Shown here: positions 52,169 to 61,147 of the stretch, piece after piece | Position numbering within the stretch: position 1 is the first letter of the stretch | Layout of the letters: the number at the start of each line of letters is the position of its first letter | Origin: Gemmataceae bacterium | Lineage (GTDB): Bacteria > Planctomycetota > Planctomycetia > Gemmatales > Gemmataceae | NCBI GenBank assembly: GCA_025055795.1 | Contig: JANWVV010000023.1 | Coordinates: 1 to 64,000 of the forward strand | DNA length: 64,000 nt | Reading direction: 5' to 3' | The notes under the pieces: generated by a model | Told to the model about the DNA's origin: nothing | Databases searched by the model: none | What the model saw: only the letters and a program-made list of their open reading frames with translations | Translations under genes and position numbers: made by a program

Positions 52169-54324
52169 GGTTTGTTCCCTTCCTTACGCAAGTAGGCAAG
52201 CAGATAGTCCAGTTGTTGCTGCGGTTGCGTCAGGCTGGCAGCTTGCCGTGCGGCTTGTTCCCAGGGTGGGTGTCCAGATTTGCCCATAGCGGTCAGGAGC
52301 CAGTCCCGGGCGATTTGCGGCTGAAGGGGATAGCGTGTGACGAGGCGTTCGGCCTGACGCAACAGGTCGGTCGCCAGGTTGCAGCGGCGGGACGGTTCGG
52401 CTCGTAGAACATCCCGCACTGCTTGGGCCGCTTTGTCGGTGTCCCCTAGTTCCAGCAGGACTTCGACGAGTTGTTGTCGAGCAGCGCCATCTTCGGGATG
52501 AACGATCAGAAGGCGTTGCAGGTCGCTTCGGGCTAGTCGCCAGTCGTTCTGTTTGATGGCCCACCGGGCCCGGCAGCGTAATAATTCAGGGTCGAAGGGG
52601 CCGTACTCGATAGCGGCATTCAAGGCGGCTAGCCGGTCGTGGGGAGCTAGCAAAGGCAGACGGAGGCGCTGAGCCGCCGAAGAAGCGGGATACCACCGCA
52701 AGGCCTGTTGCAAGTCCGCGGTTGCCGCCGCGGCGTTGTGTTGGCGTAGGCGTACAACGGCGCGACAAACCAGTCCATAGGCAATGGCCCGACGCAGCCG
52801 TTGCCCATATTGGGATAAGCGGGCAATAGCGGCTTCCACACTGTGAGGGGGTTGGCCATCCACGGCACAGACGTTAAGAAAGGTGCGTATTTCCTCGATA
52901 CTCAGTACATAGGCTGCTTGGGCAGGCCCTTCACGCTCCAGCCACAGGCCTGTCAGTTCACCCCGATCGTTGATCACCGGTCCGCCGGGACAAGCGGCCA
53001 CCGCGGGAAGCTGCGCCAGCAGGATGCGGAGCGGTTTCTGGTCGCCAAAACCAGGCATCGCGCCTTGCTGGCGGATGATTCCCTGGGCGTAGACGAAGGC
53101 CAGTTCGACACCCGTGGGGTGATTCATGGCGTGGATTGTCTGGCCTACTGCGGGCGGGGTGGCGGCTAAAGCCAATGGCTGCATCCCGGGCCAGGGAGAA
53201 GCCAGCCGGATGAGACATAGCTGTCGCTCCGGATCAATAGCGACCACACGAGCAAAACGCCAACAGCCGTGCTGGTACAGGTGAAGGGGGTCCAGATACC
53301 ATTGCCGTTCCTGCCGGTAGCCTGCGGCTGATCGTAAGGGCACGGCCATGCCCACGGCATCTCCCAGTCGGATTGCCGGTATGGTCACCGTCAAAACGTG
53401 ACGCGGGTCGATCAAGACGCCGGCCAAAGGGCGGTCCGCTGAGGGGGGGTGAATCCACACCGTTGCCCGTAACAGCGTTTGTACTATCGGCGTGACGCCC
53501 GGATTTTCTGGCTCACCGCCCGCTGGGACAGACGACATTAAAAACGCTTGTGCATCGGCCGCTGTTATAAGCAGGGCCGCAGGAGCGGCGGACCGTCGCA
53601 CGGCCACGGCCAGACCTACGCATTGGCCATGTTGATCGAACACTGGACCGCCACTATCGCCTTCCTCGATGGGTAGTTGGGCTAGAAGCAGAGGCGTTTC
53701 CGCCGCGACTTTCCGCCCCGCGGCGTAGTACCCCTCGCCTCGGCTGGCAAACGCGCGAAGGACTCCCTGGCTTCGATTCCATAAGGTGGGCAGGTCACCT
53801 CTTTGACCGATCAGGTTGACCGTCTCGCCCAATACCGGTGGCCGCTTCGACCAGCGGACAGGGGGAACATCTGCCGGGAGGGCAGCTAGTTCCAACAACG
53901 CTAGATCATGACCGTCCGAAACTCGTAACACGCGGGCTGTGGTCCAATGCCGGCTCTCTTGCAGAAGCGAACGCTGATGCAAGTACCACTGCCGCTCGGA
54001 TTGCCACTGGGAGCCGATACGGACCGGAAAAACTACCTCTACCTGTCGATGATCTCCCACGATGTGTCGTGCTGTCAGCGCCCAACGCTTCTTTGCATCA
54101 ACGATTAGGCCGGTTCCACCGCTTTCTCTGGTCCGAACCCATACGCATGCACCTACGGGCAATTTTTCTTTCTGGTCGTGGTCTGCAGCAATCGTTGCTC
54201 CAACTGTATGCTCGTCCGTGGTTCTGAACGGAGTTGTTATCCCTTCGGCAGTCGCCAGCTTTGCTGCCACTACGGCTCCAACCGCCACCAAGGCCCACTT
54301 GGATACCGCCCACCGCTGTTGCAT
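52165..54324 (-). CDS. Exported protein with two trypsin-like domains and TPR region
   Basis: A 719-residue exported protein. After a signal peptide (KWALVAVGAVVAAKLATA) comes a trypsin-like domain (about 45-245) with the full triad: ALTARHIVGDH, GHDLALLELA and EGDSGGPVFD. A second, similar domain (about 270-480) is degenerate: HVLTVTIPAIR replaces the His motif, and AACPGGPVIND replaces GDSGGP, so the nucleophile is lost. TPR-like helices follow (about 510-700; WYPASSAAQ, IEYGPFDPELLRCRARWA, LLIVHPEDGAARQQLVEVL). The dead domain may regulate or bind substrate. The ATG at 54324 is preferred; a TTG at 54351 is also in frame. Confidence 0.85.
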   Translation of the reverse strand: MQQRWAVSKWALVAVGAVVAAKLATAEGITTPFRTTDEHTVGATIAADHDQKEKLPVGACVWVRTRESGGTGLIVDAKKRWALTARHIVGDHRQVEVVFPVRIGSQWQSERQWYLHQRSLLQESRHWTTARVLRVSDGHDLALLELAALPADVPPVRWSKRPPVLGETVNLIGQRGDLPTLWNRSQGVLRAFASRGEGYYAAGRKVAAETPLLLAQLPIEEGDSGGPVFDQHGQCVGLAVAVRRSAAPAALLITAADAQAFLMSSVPAGGEPENPGVTPIVQTLLRATVWIHPPSADRPLAGVLIDPRHVLTVTIPAIRLGDAVGMAVPLRSAAGYRQERQWYLDPLHLYQHGCWRFARVVAIDPERQLCLIRLASPWPGMQPLALAATPPAVGQTIHAMNHPTGVELAFVYAQGIIRQQGAMPGFGDQKPLRILLAQLPAVAACPGGPVINDRGELTGLWLEREGPAQAAYVLSIEEIRTFLNVCAVDGQPPHSVEAAIARLSQYGQRLRRAIAYGLVCRAVVRLRQHNAAAATADLQQALRWYPASSAAQRLRLPLLAPHDRLAALNAAIEYGPFDPELLRCRARWAIKQNDWRLARSDLQRLLIVHPEDGAARQQLVEVLLELGDTDKAAQAVRDVLRAEPSRRCNLATDLLRQAERLVTRYPLQPQIARDWLLTAMGKSGHPPWEQAARQAASLTQPQQQLDYLLAYLRKEGNKP

Positions 54325-54604
54325 GGCTGATCCCAGCAACGTTGTGCTCAAACAAACATTCTGACTTCACGTCTACAGCCTACCCTATTACTTCTGACGA
54401 AGATAACCCGCTAAATGCCGCTGTATCTTCAACGTTATTGAGGTTACTAGCGGCTTTTATGCTCAAGTGCCCCTCGTGCTTGCGTTGACCTGTTAAATGT
54501 GATAGAAATATTCAAGCCTACCTGATACGGGAGAGCATAGCCCATTGGGGCTCTCCCCCCGCCTGGACGTGCTTGTCTGCAAATTCGTTACGGGAGCGAT
54601 CACC

Positions 54605-55930
54605 ATGCTGACAATCCTCGGCGCATCTGCGCGGTACTGTGATGGGGTCACACGACGCAGCTTTCTGCAGGTAGGCACGCTGGCACTGGGAGGTCTGACG
54701 TTAGCTGATTTGTATCGGGCAGAGGCCGCGAGCGGGCGACGCTCCCACAAAGCGGTGATCATGATTTATCTAACCGGTGGGCTAGCTCACCAGGACACGT
54801 TCGACATGAAGCCACAGGCGCCCCCAGAAATCCGGGGCGAATTCCGTCCGATAGCCACCAACGTGCCGGGGATTCAAATTTGCGAACATTTGCCGCTGTT
54901 AGCCCGCTGTATGGACAAGTTCATTATTGTGCGGTCCTTGGTTGGTCAGCGGGATGAGCACAGCAGTTGGCAAAGCTACACCGGGACGACCATGGACGTG
55001 GCGCGGCGCGAACACCGGCCGCATTTCGGCAGCGTAGTGGCCCGCGTCCAAGGGCCAACCGACCCAGTCATTCCGCCGTTTGTCGACTTGTCACCGACTA
55101 TGCAGCACAAGCCTTACAATTCACCCGGTCCGGCCTTGTTGGGCCGGGCGGCGGCTGCTGTGCGAGTCGATGGTGACGAAATTGCCGTCATGAAAAATCT
55201 GACGGTCACCCCACAGCACCTGCACAACCGGCGGGAGTTGCTGGCCCGCATCGACGCGTTCCGGGCAGCCCGCGACCGGACCGGGGGCCTGGCCGTTGAT
55301 ACTTATCACGAGCGGGCCTTCGATGTTCTTACCTCTTCCAAACTGGTGGAAGCACTGGACGTGAGCCGGGAGCCCGTGCAGGTGCGGGACCGGTATGGTC
55401 GCGGGTCGCCGCAACACTTGGGTGATGGAGGGCCGCAATGGAACGATCAACTTCTGATGGCCCGCCGCTTAGTGGAGGCTGGCTGCCGTGTCGTTACGGT
55501 TGCCTACGGGTTCTGGGATACCCATGGTCAGAACTTCAGCTACCTGAAACGACATCTTCCCTTGTTCGACCGGGGCATTTCCGCTTTGATCGAAGACATT
55601 TATGCGCGGGGCCTGGACCGGGACGTCACGGTCTGTGTCAGCACGGAGTTCGGTCGGACCCCTAAGATCAACAAGGATGCGGGACGCGATCATTGGGCCC
55701 GGGTCAATTGTGCCTTGCTGGCCGGCGGAGGCATGCGCACCGGACAAGTGATCGGTAGCACGGATAGTGCTGCGGCCGAGGCTAAAGATGATCCCATCCC
55801 CTACCCGAGCATTCTGGCCACCATCTATCGCAACTTAGGCATTGATCCCCACAGCATGGTCTACGACGTGAGCAATCGTCCCACACCTATTCTGCCAAGC
55901 ACTATAAGCCCTATCGAGAAAGTTTACTAA
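54605..55930 (+). CDS. DUF1501 protein with Tat signal
   Basis: A 441-residue DUF1501 protein. The signal region VTRRSFLQVGTLALGGLTLADL is twin-arginine type. The body has the sulfatase-like fold of this family: VIMIYLTGGLAHQDTFDMKP, IVRSLVGQRDEHSSW, YGFWDTHGQNFSYL, VCVSTEFGRTPKINKDAGRD. Planctomycete DUF1501 genes usually follow a DUF1549/DUF1553 partner; none is seen here. GGGAG precedes the ATG at 54605 by 9 bases. The function is unknown. Confidence 0.92.
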   Translation: MLTILGASARYCDGVTRRSFLQVGTLALGGLTLADLYRAEAASGRRSHKAVIMIYLTGGLAHQDTFDMKPQAPPEIRGEFRPIATNVPGIQICEHLPLLARCMDKFIIVRSLVGQRDEHSSWQSYTGTTMDVARREHRPHFGSVVARVQGPTDPVIPPFVDLSPTMQHKPYNSPGPALLGRAAAAVRVDGDEIAVMKNLTVTPQHLHNRRELLARIDAFRAARDRTGGLAVDTYHERAFDVLTSSKLVEALDVSREPVQVRDRYGRGSPQHLGDGGPQWNDQLLMARRLVEAGCRVVTVAYGFWDTHGQNFSYLKRHLPLFDRGISALIEDIYARGLDRDVTVCVSTEFGRTPKINKDAGRDHWARVNCALLAGGGMRTGQVIGSTDSAAAEAKDDPIPYPSILATIYRNLGIDPHSMVYDVSNRPTPILPSTISPIEKVY

Positions 55931-56078
55931 ACAATATCTGACTTCCCCTTGCGTCATTAGCAAACAGGCCAAAACTGAGTGGTCTCGGACCCTACACTGG
56001 CTGACGATCAGGCTCAGTAGGCTCTGCCTAGCCCGAGCCATTCATCTGCTGAAAAGAGGTCACATCGGGCCAGCAAAT

Positions 56079-56885
56079 TTAGAGGTATGAATGTTGTGCG
56101 GTGGGAAAGGTGCCGGAACGGACGTCCTGGCAGAAGGTTTCGATAGCGTTTTTGATAAGAGTGCCCAGCTCGGCGTAGCGTTTGACGAATTTGGGCTGGA
56201 AGTTGGGGTACAGCCCTAACAGATCATGGAAGACGAGGACCTGACCATCACAATGGGGTCCGGCACCGATGCCAATGGTTGGAATGGGGACCGCAGCGGT
56301 AATTTCTGCGGCCAGATCCGCAGGGATGCTTTCCAGAACCAATGCAAAAGCGCCGGCTTGTACCACGGCATGGGCATCGGCCAGAAGTTGTTCCCGATTC
56401 CGTTGGACCCGAAAGCCACCCAGTTGATGCACGGCCTGAGGGGTCAAGCCGATGTGTCCCATGATGGGGATGCCCGCTCGCACGCATGCTTGGATGGTGG
56501 CGGCCATGCGGACACCCCCTTCCAACTTGATAGCATGGGCTCCGCCGTATTTGAGTAATTTACCGGCACTGCGGACCGCTTGGGCCGTACTGACTTGGTA
56601 AGTCAAAAAGGGCAAATCGGCAATAATCAGGGCATGACGAGTACCCCGTTGGACACAACGGGTATGATACAAAATCTGGTTCAAGGTAACCGGCAGAGCG
56701 TGAGCATGTCCCTGCACCACCATGCCCAACGAATCGCCTACCAATAAGGCGTCAACGCCAGCGGCGTCGCACCAATAGGCAGAGGTGTAATCATAGGCAG
56801 TGACGACAACCAGTTTACGTCCCTGACTTTTAGCCGCACAAAACTCAGGGACGGTCACAGGCCGAACGGTCGGCGAGACGTTCAT
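56079..56885 (-). CDS. panB: 3-methyl-2-oxobutanoate hydroxymethyltransferase
   Basis: First committed step of pantothenate/CoA synthesis: transfers a hydroxymethyl group from methylene-tetrahydrofolate to ketoisovalerate. It has 268 residues, normal for PanB. Motifs: VVTAYDYTSAYWCDAAGVDALLVGDSLGM, ADLPFLTYQ, GAHAIKLEGG and MGHIGLTPQ. The catalytic Glu (LVLESIPADLA) and metal ligands appear intact. It is convergent with the DUF1501 gene across about 150 bases that hold no gene; panC is not nearby. Confidence 0.95.
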   Translation of the reverse strand: MNVSPTVRPVTVPEFCAAKSQGRKLVVVTAYDYTSAYWCDAAGVDALLVGDSLGMVVQGHAHALPVTLNQILYHTRCVQRGTRHALIIADLPFLTYQVSTAQAVRSAGKLLKYGGAHAIKLEGGVRMAATIQACVRAGIPIMGHIGLTPQAVHQLGGFRVQRNREQLLADAHAVVQAGAFALVLESIPADLAAEITAAVPIPTIGIGAGPHCDGQVLVFHDLLGLYPNFQPKFVKRYAELGTLIKNAIETFCQDVRSGTFPTAQHSYL

Positions 56886-57020
56886 AGGTTCAGGGTCTCG
56901 AGCTGAGCAAAAGCGAGCATAAGAACCATTTTAGCGATACAGAAGGGACCGCGGGGAGGCTATGCTTGTGCTAAAATGTTAATATTGAACACCCATCGTA
57001 ACTTGTGGGAACAGAACACG

Positions 57021-57488
57021 ATGACCATCGCATTAGGGGCGGAGCAAGCGACGGAGAAAACCCGGCTCACAGGAGCAGACCCCGCACCGGGACGGGGCGT
57101 GGTGCTATATGATGGTCAATGTCCCTTTTGCCGGGCGACGGTCCGTCTGTTGCGTCGTTTGGACTGGTTCGATCGTCTGCATTTCCAGGACTGCCGTGTG
57201 GTAGCAGCCTGGCCGCCGACGGCACAACCGCTGGAGTTGCAACGGCTTTTGGACGAAATGCACCTGGTTACCCCAGATCGCCAGCGGGTGTATGCGGGTT
57301 ACCAGGCTTTCCGCTGGCTGGCCTGGCGGCTGCCGTTGCTGGTGCCCGTGGCTCCCTGGCTGTATGTGCCCGGAATACCGTGGTTGGGCCAGAGGGTGTA
57401 CCGCTGGGTAGCGCGGCATCGCTACCAACTGGTTCCGTGCCGGGACGGAGTTTGCACCGTGCTCCCTCCGTCCCCCAAACGGCCATAG
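57021..57488 (+). CDS. DCC-family thiol-disulfide oxidoreductase-like protein (DUF393)
   Basis: A 155-residue DUF393 protein named after the DCC motif, here VVLYDGQCPFCRATVRLLRR with a CPFC redox pair. DWFDRLHFQDCR supplies another Cys. The middle is hydrophobic and Trp/Pro-rich (FRWLAWRLPLLVPVAPW), so membrane association is likely. A second Cys pair near the C-terminus (VPCRDGVC) is notable. ATG 57021 is chosen; an earlier in-frame start at 56976 is possible. The substrate is unknown. Confidence 0.85.
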   Translation: MTIALGAEQATEKTRLTGADPAPGRGVVLYDGQCPFCRATVRLLRRLDWFDRLHFQDCRVVAAWPPTAQPLELQRLLDEMHLVTPDRQRVYAGYQAFRWLAWRLPLLVPVAPWLYVPGIPWLGQRVYRWVARHRYQLVPCRDGVCTVLPPSPKRP

Positions 57489-57671
57489 ACCGCTGGATCG
57501 AGGTGAAACGACCGTCACTCGTTCGGAGTCGACCTGCACACACTACCAAGAACACGCTGCCAGAAGCTGATTGGTTACCTCGAGTCTGTGGCTGAATCTG
57601 ACAAGTTAGTCAACCGGATGCGGTAAGGCTCGGCTAATTAAATTGTTTTTCAGGCTGGCTAGGTGAAGGCG

Positions 57672-58997
57672 ATGGCGGAGACAGGGGAGGGAAAACGCGG
57701 TCGTCCTGCGGGTCGACCGGGCTTGTCCTGGCGGTCGTTTTTCCAGCAGACCACGCGGCCGTTGTTTGTCCTGAGTGCTACACGGCGTCTGCGGTATGTA
57801 AACGCTGCCTGGGAGGCTTTGACGGGTCAACCGGCGGAACAAGTGCGTGGACTGGTGTGCAGCCGCCGCCGACACAGCACGGCTCTAGCCGCCGCTTTGG
57901 CTCCCACGCCCGAGGCGCTGGCCGGTCGGCCCGATCGGGTGCGTCGGCCAGCCCCCCAGACCCGCCCCGGCACCGTGTGGTGGGATGTTTCCTTTTTGCC
58001 GTTGCCTGCCCCCGAAGGGTTCTATGGCTGGCTAGGTAGTATCGACGTCATCGGCGAAAAGGCTGCGCCGGTGGTACGCAAGCTGCCCGTGTTTCTGGCC
58101 GAATTGCGGGCGCGCCACAACCAGCAGTTCCAGTGGGACTGGCTAGAAGGGGACGACATCCAGCTCGAACTGTGGCTGACACAATTACGACAAGCCGCCG
58201 GGACGGAAGTGCCGTTGTGGTTGATCGGACCGACGGGGAGTGGCAAGGAGACGACCGCGCGGATTGTCCATGCTGCCAGCTCGCGTCGCCACGGGGCGTT
58301 TGTCGCTGTGGACTGCATGGGTCTGCAACCCTATCTGATCGAATCGCTACTGTTTGCCCCAGGAAACGTCCTGGAGGGGGGACATACGGGGACGCTTTAC
58401 CTGAAATCACCCCAGGTGCTGCCTCGTGACCTTCAACAACGTCTGGCCGAGCTGTGCCATAGCCGGTCGGTGTCGGTCCGATGGATGGCAGGCAGCGAGC
58501 AGCCTCCTTTGGAACTTGTGCAGGCAGGGCAGTTGCTACCAGAACTGGCCACTGCCCTGGCAGTGTGGCCGGTGCCATTACCGCCTCTGGCCGCCCGTTG
58601 GTCGTGTCTGCACCGTTGGTTGGAGCTGTGGGGTAATCCCCTGGGTGTGGACGAGGCCGCCCTGGCCGTTTTGCAATCCTGGCCCTGGCCACGGAACCTG
58701 CGCGAACTACGACAGGTCCTGCGGGAAGCCAGCCAGCACGCCGCCGGGCAGCCGCTCCGCCGCGAACATCTGCCCCTCACCCTCCGGTTGCATGCAGAAC
58801 ATGCCTCGGCACCGACCGAGGTAACCCTACCTTCCCTTGATACGGTCCTGCAGACGGTCGAGAAACAGATGATCCAATTGGCGTTACGCCTGTGCCGCCA
58901 TAATCAGACGGCGGCCGCCGAACGCTTGGGCATCTTACGTAACCGCTTGCTCCGCCGTATGGAAGCACTGGGTCTGACAGCGTCGAACACGCAGTAG
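57672..58997 (+). CDS. AAA+/Fis-type regulator with PAS-like domain but no GAFTGA
   Basis: A 441-residue protein laid out like a sigma-54 activator but altered. A PAS-like segment (about 25-125; FVLSATRRLRYVNAAWEALTG) is followed by an AAA+ region with Walker A LIGPTGSGKETTARIVH near 185. Where GAFTGA should be there is LLFAPGNVLEGGHTG, and Walker B is weak (TGTLYLKSPQVLP). The C-terminus has a Fis-like helix-turn-helix (NQTAAAERLGILRNRLLRRM). It should bind DNA but probably cannot remodel sigma-54. ATG 57672 follows AGGTGA; a GTG at 57663 is an alternative. A degenerate receiver and a ferredoxin gene follow. Confidence 0.75.
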   Translation: MAETGEGKRGRPAGRPGLSWRSFFQQTTRPLFVLSATRRLRYVNAAWEALTGQPAEQVRGLVCSRRRHSTALAAALAPTPEALAGRPDRVRRPAPQTRPGTVWWDVSFLPLPAPEGFYGWLGSIDVIGEKAAPVVRKLPVFLAELRARHNQQFQWDWLEGDDIQLELWLTQLRQAAGTEVPLWLIGPTGSGKETTARIVHAASSRRHGAFVAVDCMGLQPYLIESLLFAPGNVLEGGHTGTLYLKSPQVLPRDLQQRLAELCHSRSVSVRWMAGSEQPPLELVQAGQLLPELATALAVWPVPLPPLAARWSCLHRWLELWGNPLGVDEAALAVLQSWPWPRNLRELRQVLREASQHAAGQPLRREHLPLTLRLHAEHASAPTEVTLPSLDTVLQTVEKQMIQLALRLCRHNQTAAAERLGILRNRLLRRMEALGLTASNTQ

Positions 58998-59182
58998 CCA
59001 GACTGTAACGCTGCACAACCCAGCAACGTTCGCTGGGGATGTTACCTACACATCAGATGGTCCCAACGGCTATGCTGTCCCAGGAACAGGAAGGTTTTGC
59101 CAAGGGCTTTCGTGGGAAACTTTTGGCCGCGGGGGTGCAGGGTCAGGGTTGGTACTACAAGTGTTTTTAGCGGGAATCAGGT

Positions 59183-59716
59183 ATGCGTCTGCCGCAGGTG
59201 ATCGTGTGGGAAGCCGATGGCTGGATGGCTCGGCAATTGCGCGAGTTGGCAGCAGAGCATCGCTGGCTGCTGCGGCCGGTACGCTCCGCGCAGCGGATTC
59301 ATCAATTGCTGTCTCCGCCGGACGTGTGTGCTGTCTGCCTGATTCAATTCGAGCCGTGGGCGGACCGTCGCGAGCCGCTCGAACTGATCGCTCAGTTGCA
59401 TCGGTCTCAGCCGGATGTGGCGGTCGTGGCCGTTTCGGACGTCAAGCTATCCGAGGCGGAGCGTTCCGCTTGGACAGCGGCCTTGTTCGACTTGGGGGCC
59501 CGCTATGTGTTGTTTCCCCCGCTGACACGACCAGTGCTCGAAGACCTTGTCAGTGGCTTGATGCTAGCCGTTATCCGGCGGACAGTGGGTGTCGATCCGG
59601 CTCTGACCTCGGCCGCTTCCCAGCCAGCCGGCGGGCTCGGGCATAGTTCCGCCGCCGCTTCGGATCATAAGGATGACCACGAACCGATCGATCTAGTAGA
59701 CGAGGACGAGCCATGA
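59183..59716 (+). CDS. Degenerate receiver-like protein
   Basis: A 177-residue protein with the alternating strand/helix pattern of a response-regulator receiver: VIVWEADGWMARQLREL, VCLIQFEPWADR, DVAVVAVSD and ARYVLFPPLTRPVLEDLV. The phosphoacceptor Asp at the end of strand 3 is missing (LIQFEPW) and the usual Lys before Pro is FPPLTRP without Lys. It is therefore probably a phosphorylation-independent pseudo-receiver. The tail is Asp/Glu-rich. Its stop overlaps the ferredoxin start by 4 bases, and the AAA+/Fis gene lies about 185 bases upstream. Confidence 0.6.
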   Translation: MRLPQVIVWEADGWMARQLRELAAEHRWLLRPVRSAQRIHQLLSPPDVCAVCLIQFEPWADRREPLELIAQLHRSQPDVAVVAVSDVKLSEAERSAWTAALFDLGARYVLFPPLTRPVLEDLVSGLMLAVIRRTVGVDPALTSAASQPAGGLGHSSAAASDHKDDHEPIDLVDEDEP

Positions 59717-59964
59717 TTTCCCTGGCGGCTGTAGTGCAGCAGTGGCCCGCCCTGGATAGCCGACGCTGCACGGCATGCGGACTATGTGTAACAATCTGCC
59801 CGACGCGTTGCCTGTCGGCAACACCTTGGGGACCATGGCTGGCCCGCCCCCTTGACTGCCTCGCCTGTGCAGCTTGTATCAGTATCTGCCCGCAGCAGGC
59901 TCTGTACTGGCGATCCATCCCACCCGAATCACCGGAAGATGAATCGTCTGGCCGGACCGAATAG
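59713..59964 (+). CDS. 2[4Fe-4S] ferredoxin-like protein
   Basis: An 83-residue iron-sulfur protein with two clusters: CTACGLCVTICPTRCL and CLACAACISICPQQAL, the classical C-x2-C-x2-C-x3-C/P spacing in tandem, followed by an acidic tail (PESPEDESS). It is a soluble electron carrier or a subunit-like partner; no oxidoreductase is adjacent. The ATGA overlap with the pseudo-receiver gene implies co-translation with a regulatory protein, which is odd. Confidence 0.88.
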   Translation: MISLAAVVQQWPALDSRRCTACGLCVTICPTRCLSATPWGPWLARPLDCLACAACISICPQQALYWRSIPPESPEDESSGRTE

Positions 59965-60145
59965 GACATGATGCTAACCGAGGAAAAGGTAAGTACTCGA
60001 CGTCGCTGTTCACTTTTTCGCCACGGACCATTGCCAAATCGTATCCTTGTAGCTAGTTCCATCCTTGGCTCGGTACTCCCCCCGCTAGCGAACCAACACG
60101 CTGGTGAGCATCCCTACCTTTACCTGAACTTCCGAGGTAATCACT

Positions 60146-61147
60146 ATGTACACACGATGGCTTGCCTATTGGTTACTTGCTGTTGGAATGTTGCTGACGG
60201 CAGGGGGCATACAATTGCGGACCATGGCCCAGGACATTAAAAGCCCCTCGAACACGCAGGAGTCCAAAAAAGAGCAAACCAAAGATAATACCCCAAGACA
60301 GGAACCCAGGAAAGTCAAATCCAAACTACTGGTTAAGGTACCTGATGAGGATGCGGAGTTACGCATCGAAGGGCAATTGACCAAGCCGACAGGGCTGGAG
60401 CGGCGATTCGTCACGCCCGAGTTGGATGAAGGTCGGCCGTATATCTACGAATTCAAAGTCACTTGGCGGCCCAATAACTATACCGAACTCACCCGCACCA
60501 AGGTAATTAGTTTTAAAGGTGGCGAGGATCTGGTCGTTGATTTGACGCGTCCTGATCCGAATAACCCCGATAAAGCCAAGGTGCGTTGGGTACCGACACC
60601 CGACGACATTGTTGAGGAAATGGTCAAGCTGGCTGGTGTCAAGAAAGGAGACATTGTTTACGAGCCAGGGCCGGGTGATGGCCGGGTGTTGATTGCCTGT
60701 GTGAAAAGCGGTGCGGACAAGGCGGTCGGCATCGAATTGGACCCCAAAAAAGCAGAAGAGGCCCGCGCTAACGCCAAAAAGGCCGGTGTCGCCGATAAGG
60801 TAGAAATCCGAGTCGGTGATGCCTTACAGGTGACGGACTACGGCAATGCCACGGTAATCATGTTGTACATGGGAGATGAATTCAACAATCTGCTACGACC
60901 GTTGTTCGAGAAGCAACTAAAACCCGGAACTCGTATTGTGTCCCATCGCTTCACCATGGGCGATTGGAAGCCGGACAAGACAATTACCGTGCAAGGTCGT
61001 GATGGTGATGAATATGTCTTGCATCTGTGGATAGTCAAAAAGCCTGAGGACAAGGAGGCCAAAGGGTCCAAGGAGGACAAGGAGGCCAAAGGGTCCAAGG
61101 AGGGCAAGGATCCTAAGACACGCCCCAAGCAGTCCAATTCACCCTGA
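60146..61147 (+). CDS. Exported TIGR03000-methyltransferase fusion protein
   Basis: A 333-residue protein with a signal peptide (YWLLAVGMLLTAGGI). A Lys-rich linker precedes a TIGR03000-type beta domain (about 52-130; KVPDEDAELRIEGQLTKPTG, RPYIYEFKVTW), a planctomycete domain. Next is a class I SAM-methyltransferase fold with motif I VYEPGPGDGRVLIACVKSG, acidic VGIELDPKKAEEARANAKK, and DYGNATVIMLYMGDEF. The C-terminus carries repeated acidic/basic EDKEAKGSK units. An exported enzyme needing SAM is unexpected, since SAM is cytosolic; it may be a binding protein or use imported cofactor. GAGGT is 8 bases from the ATG. Confidence 0.8.
   Translation: MYTRWLAYWLLAVGMLLTAGGIQLRTMAQDIKSPSNTQESKKEQTKDNTPRQEPRKVKSKLLVKVPDEDAELRIEGQLTKPTGLERRFVTPELDEGRPYIYEFKVTWRPNNYTELTRTKVISFKGGEDLVVDLTRPDPNNPDKAKVRWVPTPDDIVEEMVKLAGVKKGDIVYEPGPGDGRVLIACVKSGADKAVGIELDPKKAEEARANAKKAGVADKVEIRVGDALQVTDYGNATVIMLYMGDEFNNLLRPLFEKQLKPGTRIVSHRFTMGDWKPDKTITVQGRDGDEYVLHLWIVKKPEDKEAKGSKEDKEAKGSKEGKDPKTRPKQSNSP
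61046..61110 (+). repeat. 27-bp tandem repeat inside the fusion gene
   Basis: A 27-base unit encoding EDKEAKGSK is present twice exactly (61046-61072, 61073-61099), with a partial third copy. It codes a charged, probably disordered tail. Repeat number could vary by slippage. Confidence 0.75.
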
